Source of the DNA: Lineus longissimus
Taxonomy: Eukaryota > Nemertea > Pilidiophora > Heteronemertea > Lineidae
Assembly (NCBI RefSeq): GCF_910592395.1
Contig: NC_088320.1
Span: forward strand, 622,001-682,000
Length of the DNA stretch: 60,000 nt
Direction: 5' to 3'
Shown in pieces: positions 46,601 through 57,924 of the stretch; position 1 is the first letter of the stretch, and every line of letters starts with the position of its first letter. The notes beneath the pieces are model-generated. The model was not told where the DNA came from. It did no database searches and worked only from the letters and a program-made list of their open reading frames with translations. The position numbers and the translations under genes were made by a program.

Positions 46601-49600
46601 CATTATGCTTTCTGTTGACACACGACAAATCAGCTGTGTGAGAGACGAGACTCTACATATTGGATCTACCATAACGTTCTTATTCAGCAATGATGGCCAT
46701 TTTTTCCTTGAGCATTTTTCATTTTATGCGTGTGCAAGTGACAGACGTATCATCAGATATTGGCCTTTCAAGTAGCATACTGGTCCCAGATGCAAGACAA
46801 ACAAAACTATGCTGGTGATGTAGTCACACATCGTAAGTAGGAGAGTCCTTCTTCAACAAACCCTCCCCACAACCCAAGTAAGACAAATAAGCCATTACAA
46901 TAGCAACTTCAGCCCCAGATGATCGAACCAAGAAATAAATCCTGGCATGTTTCCCCTCAGGGTAGCTTCACGCCCTTCAAACGTCCTTCACGCCTAATGA
47001 TTGGACTTATAATCACAGCGTGACACGACGCCGACATGAGACGCCGACGTATCATGATATGAGTCATTATGGTTTGCGAGCTGATGGATGGGTCCTGTCA
47101 TGGTACCACGAGTATGCATTATATAGATACCATTATCGTCATTATCGTCAGTCGAGGATCACATGATGATTTCTCCATGGTTAACCCTGTAGGAGGGATG
47201 AGTGAAATAGAGGAATATCTCCAAATATGTAACCAATTTCGACACAAATGGTTCCATAAGAAAGAGCATTCGAGAACTTCGAGATGACAACTGTTTTGGA
47301 CAACTGCTGTCTCCGACATTTGCCAATTGGTTTCACCTCCGTCTTCAGACAGAAAGCCACGGTGATGTAGTCCCTTTCACATACAAGTGCCATGTTACAA
47401 ACTATTGATCTTTCTTATGGTTACATCTGTCATTACAGGATGTGTGCTATGATGATCTGAAAACCTCTTGAATTGAATAACGAATTCAGCTTTCTGTTGG
47501 CTGCTCATGGTCAGTCCACATGGCAAGTTTTTACTGTGTTGCACATAAGTGTTGTGTTTTCTTCCTCAAAAGCGTGCCATAATAAACTGCAACCTTTACC
47601 ATTCAACTCTTTCTTTGACTATCATACATGCTTGGTTCAGATGATGAGTCTAGTGCTAATCATAGGAACATGCCAGCAGGCTTGATGATAAGTGGGAGTC
47701 CAAGTGCCACTCTGACTACAAATCATAGCGAGTTTGGTCCAGAAAACAATAACAGTCCATCAATGAATAAAGGCAGAATTATGACGACTGGGGGAAATGT
47801 GGTGAGATGAGGTGGATGGAAAATTGTCAAGGCTTTTATGTGTCGAGACTAATGAGAAGAAACATTATCGGTAATAATGTCTGGAGTATTACAAAGCTAA
47901 ACAGGAGAAGATGGGATCTCATTTTCACTTGGTCAGGTCATCAGTACTTCTGACGGCTTTGGAGGCGCGCAAAGTGTCCTGCTGTCTTCTGTAAAGGTTT
48001 GTTCTCGGTGTTGATGGCCCCGACAATGGTGTCTTGGTCAAGTCATCTTCTGTGGGCTCTTCAGATCTAACCTATCATTACTTCAGTGTTTTTAGGTTTC
48101 GTGTTGGAGTTGCAGGTGATTATTCTCGTCCCTTCATCTTGTAACTCTCTGAAGAGTTCTTGATACCTTCTAAGTCTAAGCTTTTTCTAAGAAGGTAAAT
48201 GGTTTGGAGTTCATGGCCGAGGTCCTCGGTGTCTGGTTTTGTGGAAATTTGGTTTTACAGTAAAATGACTCGAATGACATAAGACTGGGGCGAAGCTTGA
48301 CTATGCCTATACAAATTTCATCGATTCTGTCTTTCCAATAAGGATGGTACCAGTGTTTTGCATCTTTAGTGGTATTAAGCTCTAATTATCTCAATTAAAC
48401 CGATTCGTAGACCAAAACGAAAACTACAGCAAGGGCCTATTTGCCTTTAAAAGATTAGAGAAGCGATACTATCACGTGACATGATCAGTAACTTCTGGAA
48501 CACTAACAGCACATCATGAGATTCTTTATGCAATCGATACGCCATATTCTTCACGATGGAATTCATTACGACCCGATAGATTTCTGATATCCTCATTACT
48601 GAGACACGGAAGTTTCATTCAGCAAATATTTTCTCGCAAGATGCTTGTAATTTCAGATATTTCACCAGCTGATGCATGATTTGCACATTTTAAGTTCATT
48701 CCGATATTGATCGGGCCTAACGCATGTATTTTAGTTCTCTGATTTTCAATTCGAACCTTGTTAGAGATGGAATATTGAGTGCCTACCAGCATAACATGAT
48801 AGACTACAGGAATGGTGCAGTTGTGAGGTTGTATCAGAAGGTGTATTGGACAATCCATTCACATTTTGAGGGGTTGGAAAGGTTTTAGGACCACAAGAGC
48901 ATGCACTGCTGCCTCATGTTCCCAGCTATCGACTCAAGAATTCAGAGCCGCTTTTTTCTCTAATGATTGTGACCCCTTATTTTGTCAGTCAAAAAGATAC
49001 TTATGTCCTTTTGGGGGCAATCTGGCCGTGAATTCTCAAATCACTCGACAATCATCTTCAGCGTTTAATCCTACTCAGAATTGCCATAATCTATACTGCC
49101 AAAGAGAATATTCAAACTATCTGCAGTTTTCTGCACAAAAAAATCTCTCTCTATGCGATGATAGCCTCCTATGACATTCCATATCGCAAACCACAAACAC
49201 TGATCATTATTTTTAATCAAAGGTACACACACAACCCATCACCACTAAATATCCAACATGAAAGGCTATAGAACCATACCGAAAGAAACCAGCCCCACAT
49301 TTATTAATTCAAGAGCTCTCATCAGCGCATTGGAAATTACATCAAAAGATTTTTTATTGCCACAAGGAGATGTTGACGACTTCAGGTAGAACCCAACACT
49401 GCATGGAATTGGTAATGATGTTTTAATTGCACACATTTGGATTGTGACATGGGTATATGTTTGTTATCAATTCACCGTCAAATTCAAATGTCATAAGAAA
49501 ATCAACATGGACACTTTTCTCAGTTGTCACTCTTCTTTCATCCACCATCCCCTACTTGATTGATGGAAATTAGATATTCTTTTTCTGATTCAAAATAACT

Positions 49601-52600
49601 AGCACTTCTCATTAATTCTGAGATTATACTAGTCAATCAAAAAATACATCACACAGACTTTTCATCCATTTGATGACTATCCACAGGAAGAAATATTGCT
49701 GCATCTCGAGAAGTTGTTAATTGCTCTTTCCCGTAATTGAGGTTGTTTTTTCCACGTCAGTCACATGCTCTCCCTTGGCTTTGGCGGATCCAGGAAGCTC
49801 AGAGAGGTAACACTCTAAAACTTTTATGGTGAAAATACCCTAAAGTTCAGGTTGGTATCAACATTTTCTTCAAACACATGTGGATAATTGCTTTCACTTG
49901 ATCTGCCACTGCCCTTGATGCGGCTGAAACAAATATTGTCCACAAGATCCTGAAGTTTAGCGTCTCCACTTCCACCACTTAATCAAACTTAATAATTAAA
50001 TTCGTAATAGCTTTTGAAAGGGTGAACCTAATGTTGCTTACGAGTCTCAAGCCTGGTGAAGTAAAGCAATGTCTTAATGTGATTTATCGAGTTTCTTAGC
50101 TGAATGGATTAAGAAACTGAGTTGTGATTTATAGATTGATAAAATGGATATGAACGGACGTGATAATCAAGTTGAGGGAGGTCGATTGGTTTTGAACCCA
50201 ATTCGGATTAATAAAGACACTCAAGATCTACAGGATACATGTAGGTTGACGTTCATTCGAATGAGAAGCAAAGTTGAAGGCCTTGTAAGTTTGCATCCAC
50301 TCTCCAAGTGTTTTTCACCAATAAATATTCTGCCAGTACAGAGGTGAAACCGCAGTGATCCTCTATGGACCAAACCCATGACGGTCTGATTGTGAGCCAA
50401 TCAGAGGAGGGCATTTAGAGCCATAAGCAATGCCTCTTATCTCCCTATAAAGTCACAATCATCACCGGATGCTGGAGACATTCAGCAGGAAAGTTGTCTG
50501 CCGGCTGTCTACTTGGCAAAAGATTTCACATTGCTGCCATCAATGTCATCAATGTAAGATACATTTCCCATAACCAATTCCATCATGATGGTCTTCTAAA
50601 GCTCGAAAGGTACCATTGTACATATCCTAGGTTATCTCAGGTGGCAGAATTCGTTCTTTGTAGAAACTTTCTCTTCCGGAGTTCTCTTGTAAATATTGGG
50701 TAAACCATGACAATTAGATATGACTGTTGGATTGTTTCCTCGCAGTGGTGCCTGGATTATCAGGAGCGCCAAGCCTTTGTACTGGAGGATCATGGTTACA
50801 CCAGAAACTGGAGGTTCCCCAGATCTATTACAAAAACAAGCAATATCCTTTGTAGTATCCAAACTGATACTGTTCACAATAACAAGTCTCCCGCTCAGCT
50901 CAAAACTTCGCAAAGAATGCAAAAATAAACAAAGAACAATTTCAGCCAGGTTGGAGGAAATAGCTGATAACCATGACAACTGTTGGGCATCAGGGAATGC
51001 CAACGGGTATCAATTTCAAGCATTGTAAAGATCATTTTAAATGTACCACCTGCAATGTTTGATGTTTGCGTATCGCTCTGTATAGTTTATGTGTTGGGTT
51101 GATTTAGAAAATAGGAAAGCTTCTTCAGTATTCAAACATTCCATTTTTGTAGCGACCTACCTTACAAGCTACCTTTCGATTGGCTTCTAGCTTCATCTCA
51201 GACATTTCATTGCACATTCCATTTTTCATTTCACCACAATGCCCCTGGCTGTGGCGGGAAACGCTCCACCCTTCATTGCCTCGCAATTCGCAACATCTGA
51301 GCTGTAGATATTGACAAACAGGTTTGAAAAGGACTGTTCAGAAACTGACAATATTGCAGACTGTAGGGAAACATGCTACAGTCAACATGGGAAGCTTCAT
51401 CTTCTAAATCGCAACCTTTGACCTGATTTAAAGCCATCTGATTTCAGAGGAGTTGAAAGTCGAATCTAGTGTGCCACAAATAACACATCATTTGGCGATC
51501 AGTGACAGTGTTCGAGACTCAATCACATCGTAAAGCAAACTCTCAACTGTTTATTAATCAAGAGACATCAAAGCGATGACATCCATCAGATCTATTGAAT
51601 TCTCGTTGATCATCTGACTCAGTATATTTTAGCCATGTTGGCTGTAATCACCACATACATCTCTCTAGATTAGATCAAAAACAGTATCGACGCACATTTA
51701 GTATTACTAGATTCCATTTCAACTTTCTGATAGCTATGGATGCACCCCCGCAACCCTTATACCGGCCAACCTGACAAAGCATAGAGGGCCCAAAGCATTA
51801 TTTGGCAAAGTTAACATGCGACTCCTTTCAGCTGGAAATCCCAACACCAGCAATGCTCTGTAAAGTTTATTCAGAAATTGACATGAGTAGGTTACAAGAG
51901 ATTCCTAACAAAACCCATGACAAAAAAACAACAAAGGCTGTTGTCCAGATGACAACCACGTCCTATGGATGATTTCCTCAACACATAACTGATGAATAAA
52001 GATTTTCAATAATCCTACAGTACTGTGCAGGTCGTGTATGTTCGAAGTCCCTCAGGACCATGTAAACTGATACTGACAACGTATTACTGCCAATGATATG
52101 GTGATCTTTGTCAATACGTGAATGCCAATCATGAAGCCCCTAGCATTAGCTGTGGAAGCATATCAGTTCATCGTGGTTTTGCTAGTATTAGCTTCATCAC
52201 TCTATAGGATTAAGACAGACAGGACACTGCAGCACATCTAAATGTGCATACAAATTGGCTGATTGGTTGCTGTTTTCAACCTTCCACCACGTTGATTTTG
52301 GAAATTTGCTCCAAAGGAAGTTTTTGTCCACATAATCTGACCACCAGATGACGGTGATTTTGCAGACTCTCCCTCTTGGGCCACCTGTGTCATCACTCCC
52401 TACCAGTGCTTTTTATCTGGGCTTAAATGTCAGAGAATTTCAGCACTGATGCTAAATATTTGATATTAGAGATCCAACAATTAATGAAAGATCATATTGA
52501 AGATCTCGCTGTCATGTCATCAAAAAGTTAGCAGTATTATTTGAAATCAGTGTCAAATTGTGACAGGCAAGCAGTTTTTACAACCACTTGCACTTCAATA

Positions 52601-53718
52601 TGCATGTTCAGTAGATGTGATGTGTGCCTGAAGTTGTAGCTGAAATCTTTTCCAGCAGCTTCAGTCAAAGATAGTCAGGCCTGTCAAGGATCCCCCGCCT
52701 GGACACATTCTTTCATTTCAGACATTCTCACAGTCCACAAATAATCCGACCTTATATACATCATGACCAATAACTACATACTTCACAAGAGACTTCAGCC
52801 TCCCCACATCATATGACGACAATCCCCACGACGCTTTCTATCTGACATGACGCTTTTAGCTAATTCCTGTGTCGACAATCTATCGCCACATCGATGACGG
52901 ATTACTCAATTTGGACGTGATTTTCCCCCCAGCGAAAGCAATTCCATTTCATACAAATATACGAAGTGAAACAGAAGGCACTGAGGCAAGAAAAATTGCT
53001 GAGCGAATCTGAATTATTTTATTCTGGAGGTGACAGGTATTAGAGCGATCCCTTTGATGTAACGAAATCCTTTATCGAGATGACAAGAATTATTCTCGAA
53101 GGCAACGTTTTTTCTCTGGCAACTCTGGGCCAACTTAACCAGAACTGTTGATCACCTCTAATGGGGAAACCAACAATTGACTTTCAATTGCTCGCTGGGA
53201 GTTCTTCATGTTAGCCTCCTCTTTCACAGTCATTTGACCTGAATTAGAGAAGGACTACAAAGCATTTCTCAAAGTTCTTGAACAGCATTTTCCCAGTAGA
53301 ATAGTTCCTACCTCTCAAGCTCAAGACCTGCCCATCCTTCCTGCTATCTTTCCAAAAGAATTCAGCTGCCTCAAACTGCTGCACCCAACATCAACAGGAA
53401 AGAAAGAATGGTGCCAAGCAACAGAACTACCAGCTACCACATCTCCAAGGAGACTATTGTGCAACCCTACCCTGCCCAGTTCATGGTATTTTGCGAAACG
53501 GTATGAGAGCAATGTAAAGCATCGTATCCGTTCCTACTGCGGAGGAAAATCTCAATGCTGAGTCTTTCAAATCCCCCAAGATTGGAAAGCTAGAAATCCT
53601 CTTTTCATAAACCATTCAAATCATGCTCAATGCATAAGAGTTGAAGTTTGGCATGTTTTGAATTGTTTAGAATTGTTCGCCTCCTATAAAACTCGCAATG
53701 GTACCAGACATGACACAT
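43673..53718. other. Long non-coding stretch
   Basis: Ten kilobases with only the degenerate repeat at 45.5 kb and scattered short open frames. Some have a splice-like end, but none has a recognisable product. Confidence 0.45.
45500..45675 (+). repeat. Degenerate ~75-bp repeat, three copies
   Basis: GCCGTCTTGCC-type blocks occur at about 45508, 45586 and 45650. Each is followed by an ACACxxTGAGxG or ACGGTAAGAG segment, and two by a GTCAxAACCA motif. Confidence 0.5.
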
Positions 53719-53936
53719 TCAACAGTATTCAGTCTTCCTTGCCAGTGAGTAAGACACAGAAATTGCCATCGCGTCCTTGTTCTTTTCATTGGTGGGAAGG
53801 GGCGATGGGATACAAAGCATCACTGAGTCATGGGAAGTCACACGAGCCTGAATGCTGAAGATATGGCCACTGCGATCGTATCTGCCATGGCCAGGCTGTC
53901 CAGCGATGTGAAAACAACTGATACCACCATCAACTG
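53719..53936 (-). CDS. Candidate exon following the 54.13-kb exon
   Basis: A strong acceptor (TATGTACCTGGTTACAG) leads into a phase-1 frame open to TGA at 53719-53721. It starts VDGGISCFHIAGQPGHGRYD and contains DRSGHIFSIQARVTSHDS. The phase agrees with the exon at 54131-54201, with an intron of 194 bp. The 3' end may lie at an internal donor rather than the stop; none is convincing. Confidence 0.25.
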
Positions 53937-54130
53937 CTGTAACCAGGTACATAAGAGGTTATTATGAATCTGGTCACCATGTTCAATTTGTGACCAAATA
54001 CGGTGATGAAGGTGAAGCAAGCTTTAGATGTCCTTTATCTGGGGACATCAGAATGTAAAATAAATCTTGAAATGACTACAACTAGAGCCACAGTAAGTGA
54101 AACATAGCACGACAACACATTTATACATAC

Positions 54131-54201
54131 CTGGTTTCCCTCTCAATGCCCAGCTAGATTCCTGAGATACACCTATGGCCAGAATATCAAACCTTAGGAC
54201 A
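54131..54201 (-). CDS. Candidate internal exon (possible beta-propeller-like strand)
   Basis: The acceptor is excellent: a CTAAC branch-point match at 54237-54241, then a T-rich tract ending ATTGTCAG. The donor is G|GTATGTATA. The 71-bp exon is phase 2 to 1 and reads VLRFDILAIGVSQESSWALR. The spacing A-x-G-V-S-x5-W-A-L loosely resembles tectonin-type propeller repeats. That similarity is only suggestive. The next downstream acceptor starts an open frame in the matching phase 1. Confidence 0.3.
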
Positions 54202-54459
54202 CTGACAATAGATGCAATAATAATATATACCAATAGGTTAGCGGACGAACAAGACCAGTGAAGGGACATGGAAGATTTACAACGTCTGGAGCACAATTTC
54301 TCCATTTGTCAATGAGACAGTTCTGGATTGGATTTGCCTGATGGATTGTCACAAAGTCTTCTTGGATGGGAAAGTTTGTATGTAGTAATCGCTTAGGGGA
54401 TGGGCAATGAGACGAAAGACAGACAACAAACTTCATTCTAAGCAGGCCTGACTATCTTC

Positions 54460-54772
54460 ATCGATTTTGCCAGTGACTTCCCCATTACTGTTCATGATGT
54501 ATAAATGTGCTCAGAGTAGAAATCGTCAGTTGCTAGCCCTACAACCAGAAGATGTCACACTACTACGGAATCATTTGCAAAGGATGGTGAAATGTGGCAG
54601 ATAAAGTGTTTAGTGTTGTTATTGGTCTGCAAGGGATGCAACAGCTAATGACCTACAGAACACTTTCATTGATTCTGCCAGTGACTTCTTCACTATCATG
54701 CACATGCGCTCGAATTAGAAAAATCATTAATTACCATATTCATGCAGAAGATATCACGCTATGTAATCCATT
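54460..54772 (+). repeat. Diverged direct duplication of about 110 bp
   Basis: Copies at about 54460-54575 and 54664-54772 share TGCCAGTGACTTC, a TGCTCxxA(A/G)TAGAAA block and AGAAGATxTCAC in the same order. Confidence 0.55.
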
Positions 54773-55014
54773 CCTTACTTTTCTTAGCTTGTCAGTTTGA
54801 GTTTTTTGTAGCAATGTCCTACGAGGTATTTAATATGTTAGCATGAGATGTTATCAATGCACTGATGAACTCTCACAGACGATGATGATGATGAACTTTA
54901 TTAACAGTACGTGGCAGTAGTTAGCGGTCCAATACACAATATATTTTCCTCCAGCTGATCACGACGTTTTAACAGGGCATTTCACATGCTAACTAACTTT
55001 AATTCTGGGTGTGA

Positions 55015-55090
55015 TACAGTATCATGGTTAGGGCAGATGACCAGATACGACCTATGATCGTGGATTCGAAATAGGCCCCCTACCAACAGG
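55015..55090 (+). repeat. Degenerate tRNA-like SINE head
   Basis: An A-box-like TGGTTAGGGCAGA (55025-55037) is followed 22 bp later by a B-box-like GTGGATTCGAAAT (55060-55072), the usual spacing for polymerase III promoters of SINEs. Confidence 0.42.
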
Positions 55091-57325
55091 GCAAAATCAT
55101 CATTTACCAGCTCCCCTGGCAATTCATTATCTCTATTTCATCTTCTCATCTTTCTCGTTGCAGGATAATCTCCATTTGAAACTCCAGAACCATACTGCAA
55201 GTCTCCAGGATCTCAGCAGCCTTTCCACTTAACATTTTAGATTGACATTCAACGCGACCTTGCCAAGTTCAATTAAGTTACAGCAAAGAAACATGTCACC
55301 TTAATAATGGAACTATCTCTTAGAGAGCACATCCCCTAATGGCGATACATCCTGCTCCGCGCTTTATACAACTTTTACAAGATTATCAGATTAGCCTGCA
55401 ATGTTGAATGAACACTTCGATCTTTATTGATACAATCTTGTTCGAGAGTTTCAAACGACAAAGTTATAAGCTCTCAAAGCGATTACTCGAATCTTGCCAC
55501 GTATTGAATAGTTCAATTTGAATCATCTTGAGCGCCAATTTTCCAATTCTATCTCTGTAGCAATCTGGGATCGATACCCGCACAAAAACGTGCCGCTAGC
55601 GTCATCAGATTGGTGTAATTGATGTAGAATCGTAAGCTTGGGAACTGATAGGCTGTGTTGTAGATTCACAACTGGCTAAAACCATTTGCAAGGCACTGAA
55701 CTGAAGCTTGGGGATGAGATGAGGGAGTCTTAAGAAAAATGTGGATTAAAGCAACAAATAAATAACCGACCTCACAGCTGAACTCGTAAGAATGGGATGA
55801 AAAGACCTCTAGGGGAGGTTCCCCTACAATAATAGAGTTTGGATCTGAGGGATTGAGCAAGTGAGCGACCTGGTAGCCAATACTGCAGACAGTTTGTTAC
55901 AAGGGTGGATATGTTGGTGGATGTGAATCGGCTAGCCTTGTAACAGATCGGCATATCTGGACACAGGACTCCACCTCTACTGATACATATGGAGACTCTT
56001 TGGACAGTGTAAATTTCCCTTCAATATACCGCAACAAAGTTCATAACAAAGTATATTACTGTAAGGTGATGCCAACCTTTTAGTTCACAGTTCTACATGT
56101 TTGTAATTGCAAACATGGTCGTAATGAACTTGGTATTCACCAAATTGAACTTTAATGTCCGCACTGACACCACACCATTCCTAGGCTGGGAATACGCTGC
56201 GATAGTTCAAAGGAGTAACAGGAGCTATGATGGCCAAGTTGAAGTCTCAATCACGCCACTTCCTAACACCATTAGGAACATTCTACCATTCTCGTCAAGG
56301 AGAGGAAGATCCATAATGCCTGTGATCATGTTACAACAAAGGCTGGCATCGCTTCTCACAAGCTAGGATGAAGCAAGAGCGATTATGTGTACTCTGTATT
56401 GAATCTCTGGTGTCGGTTAGATCGACTAGTGCGTAGTCTGACGCCCAGATTGCCCAGGGGAAAGGAATGTTAGTTAGTGGTGTAATCAGATGAGAAGGAG
56501 TAAACTAGTTCATATTGCTATTTCGCACTCGTACCAGAAATACAGCTCAGAAACTCGAAGGACAACTTCTTCCTGTCACTCAACTAGAATGGCCCTTGTT
56601 GATCATCTACGACCCATAACCAATAACAACGTAAATCAATTTGGAATCGGAAATCAAATGATGGCCTGAGAATGGCATCTCTCGTTACGGGACTTGTTGG
56701 CGCATCTTCAACAGAATCGAAGACCAGATGCTTGCGCAGACATGGCAAGGCATTCTGGGACTAATTTGTAGAGCCTGCGTGACTTCTAGTCATACCCTAG
56801 TCAGTATTGACCAGTTACTTAAACTTCAAAGGGAAGTGAGGTTGTGTACTTCATGCATTGCATTCGAGTGACACGCAAAAGCGAGGTTAAAGCTCTGCTT
56901 AATTGGGGATTTGGAGGCTCGTTTTGTGCACTGTATCTAAAAATAACCTCTTTTCTACTTCGGAAACACAAAATTTTACATCTTTTTCTCCAGCGACCTT
57001 ATGCACGGCCACCGAATCAATTGGGGACCAATCCCCTAGCACGATAAAAGCCAGCAATTGAACTGGTAAGCACCACATCATGCAATTGCAGCCTCTGATT
57101 TGATGGATTAACCAATGATCTCTGATAACATGAATCATAACCTCAATTACACCACGATTATAAGCAATCGAACCGTTGAGATTTCATATCTGTCTCTGCG
57201 GTGTCATTCAAGGATTCCAAGGCTGCAATAAGGAATGCACATCTGTAACATGCAACTTACCATGGAAAGTTCAACAAAAAAGTCAAGTTTGTTTGTCATC
57301 GTGCCACATGTAAGGGCTAACAAGG

Positions 57326-57497
57326 CCGGTGTAGAAGTTTAAAATGTCCTAGGATAAAATGTCCGGGAACAAAGGATTCTATTATGCGCTTCAATCTCTG
57401 AGCTATTGACGGTCAGGGTCTCTATAGAACCATATTGCAGAATACAATAGGGCCGGACACTTTTTCCAGATGGGACACTTTTTACTTTTACACCGGC
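57326..57497. mobile_element. MITE-like inverted-repeat element
   Basis: The left end starts GCCGGTGTAGAAG and the right end finishes CTTTTACACCGGC. Inside, both arms carry an AAAATGTCC-type then a TGTCCGG-type motif in inverted order, giving an imperfect repeat of about 47 bp. The core is about 80 bp. No target-site duplication is obvious. The right end interrupts the open frame at 57488-57688. Confidence 0.55.
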
Positions 57498-57688
57498 TTT
57501 GTGAGGGACTCTACGAACGAGAAGACGGTTTGTACCCTATACGTGTACATGGCTAACAAAATGACAGCAGTGAAATATGCCACCACCCAATCGTCTCGAG
57601 ATGAATGCCTTGAAACCACTCGGCCATCGGGATTGGTAGCATTTTGAATATATTGTCTACCGAAAGGATCATCTTCAATGATCAACAT
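57488..57688 (-). CDS. Small open frame with one transmembrane segment
   Basis: An ATG-led frame of 66 codons encodes an acidic N-terminus (MLIIEDDPFGRQY), an Arg/Ser-rich stretch and one hydrophobic helix (WVVAYFTAVILLAMYTY, about residues 35-51). The stop codon falls inside the terminal inverted repeat of the element at 57326-57497, so insertion of that element may have truncated a longer frame. No splice sites support it and chance is a serious alternative. Confidence 0.2.
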   Translation of the reverse strand: MLIIEDDPFGRQYIQNATNPDGRVVSRHSSRDDWVVAYFTAVILLAMYTYRVQTVFSFVESLTKPV

Positions 57689-57858
57689 TTTGTAATGTTC
57701 ATATTTTCCATTGTTTGAGGGTTTTCTACAGTCATCTCAGCTTGGTCACCAAGCCAAAGATTAATCAGTTGGATCGATACTCCGTAAACTTATCATCTTC
57801 ACCAAATCACCGTCATTTCTTTAAAAAGTCAGGAAGTTCAATTCCCTCTAAAACGACC

Positions 57859-57924
57859 TGAATATAATCAGTTATGATTGGGTAGTTTTACTGAATATAG
57901 TCAGTTATGATTGGGTAGTTTTAA
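57859..57924 (+). repeat. 33-bp tandem duplication
   Basis: Two copies of a 33-bp unit starting TGAATATAATCAGTTATGAT differ by a single base, indicating a recent duplication. Confidence 0.93.

Noticed and set aside
56899-57138. 79-codon minus-strand frame with a protein-like C-terminus
   Set aside because: No splice sites or domain; the opposite strand is open too.
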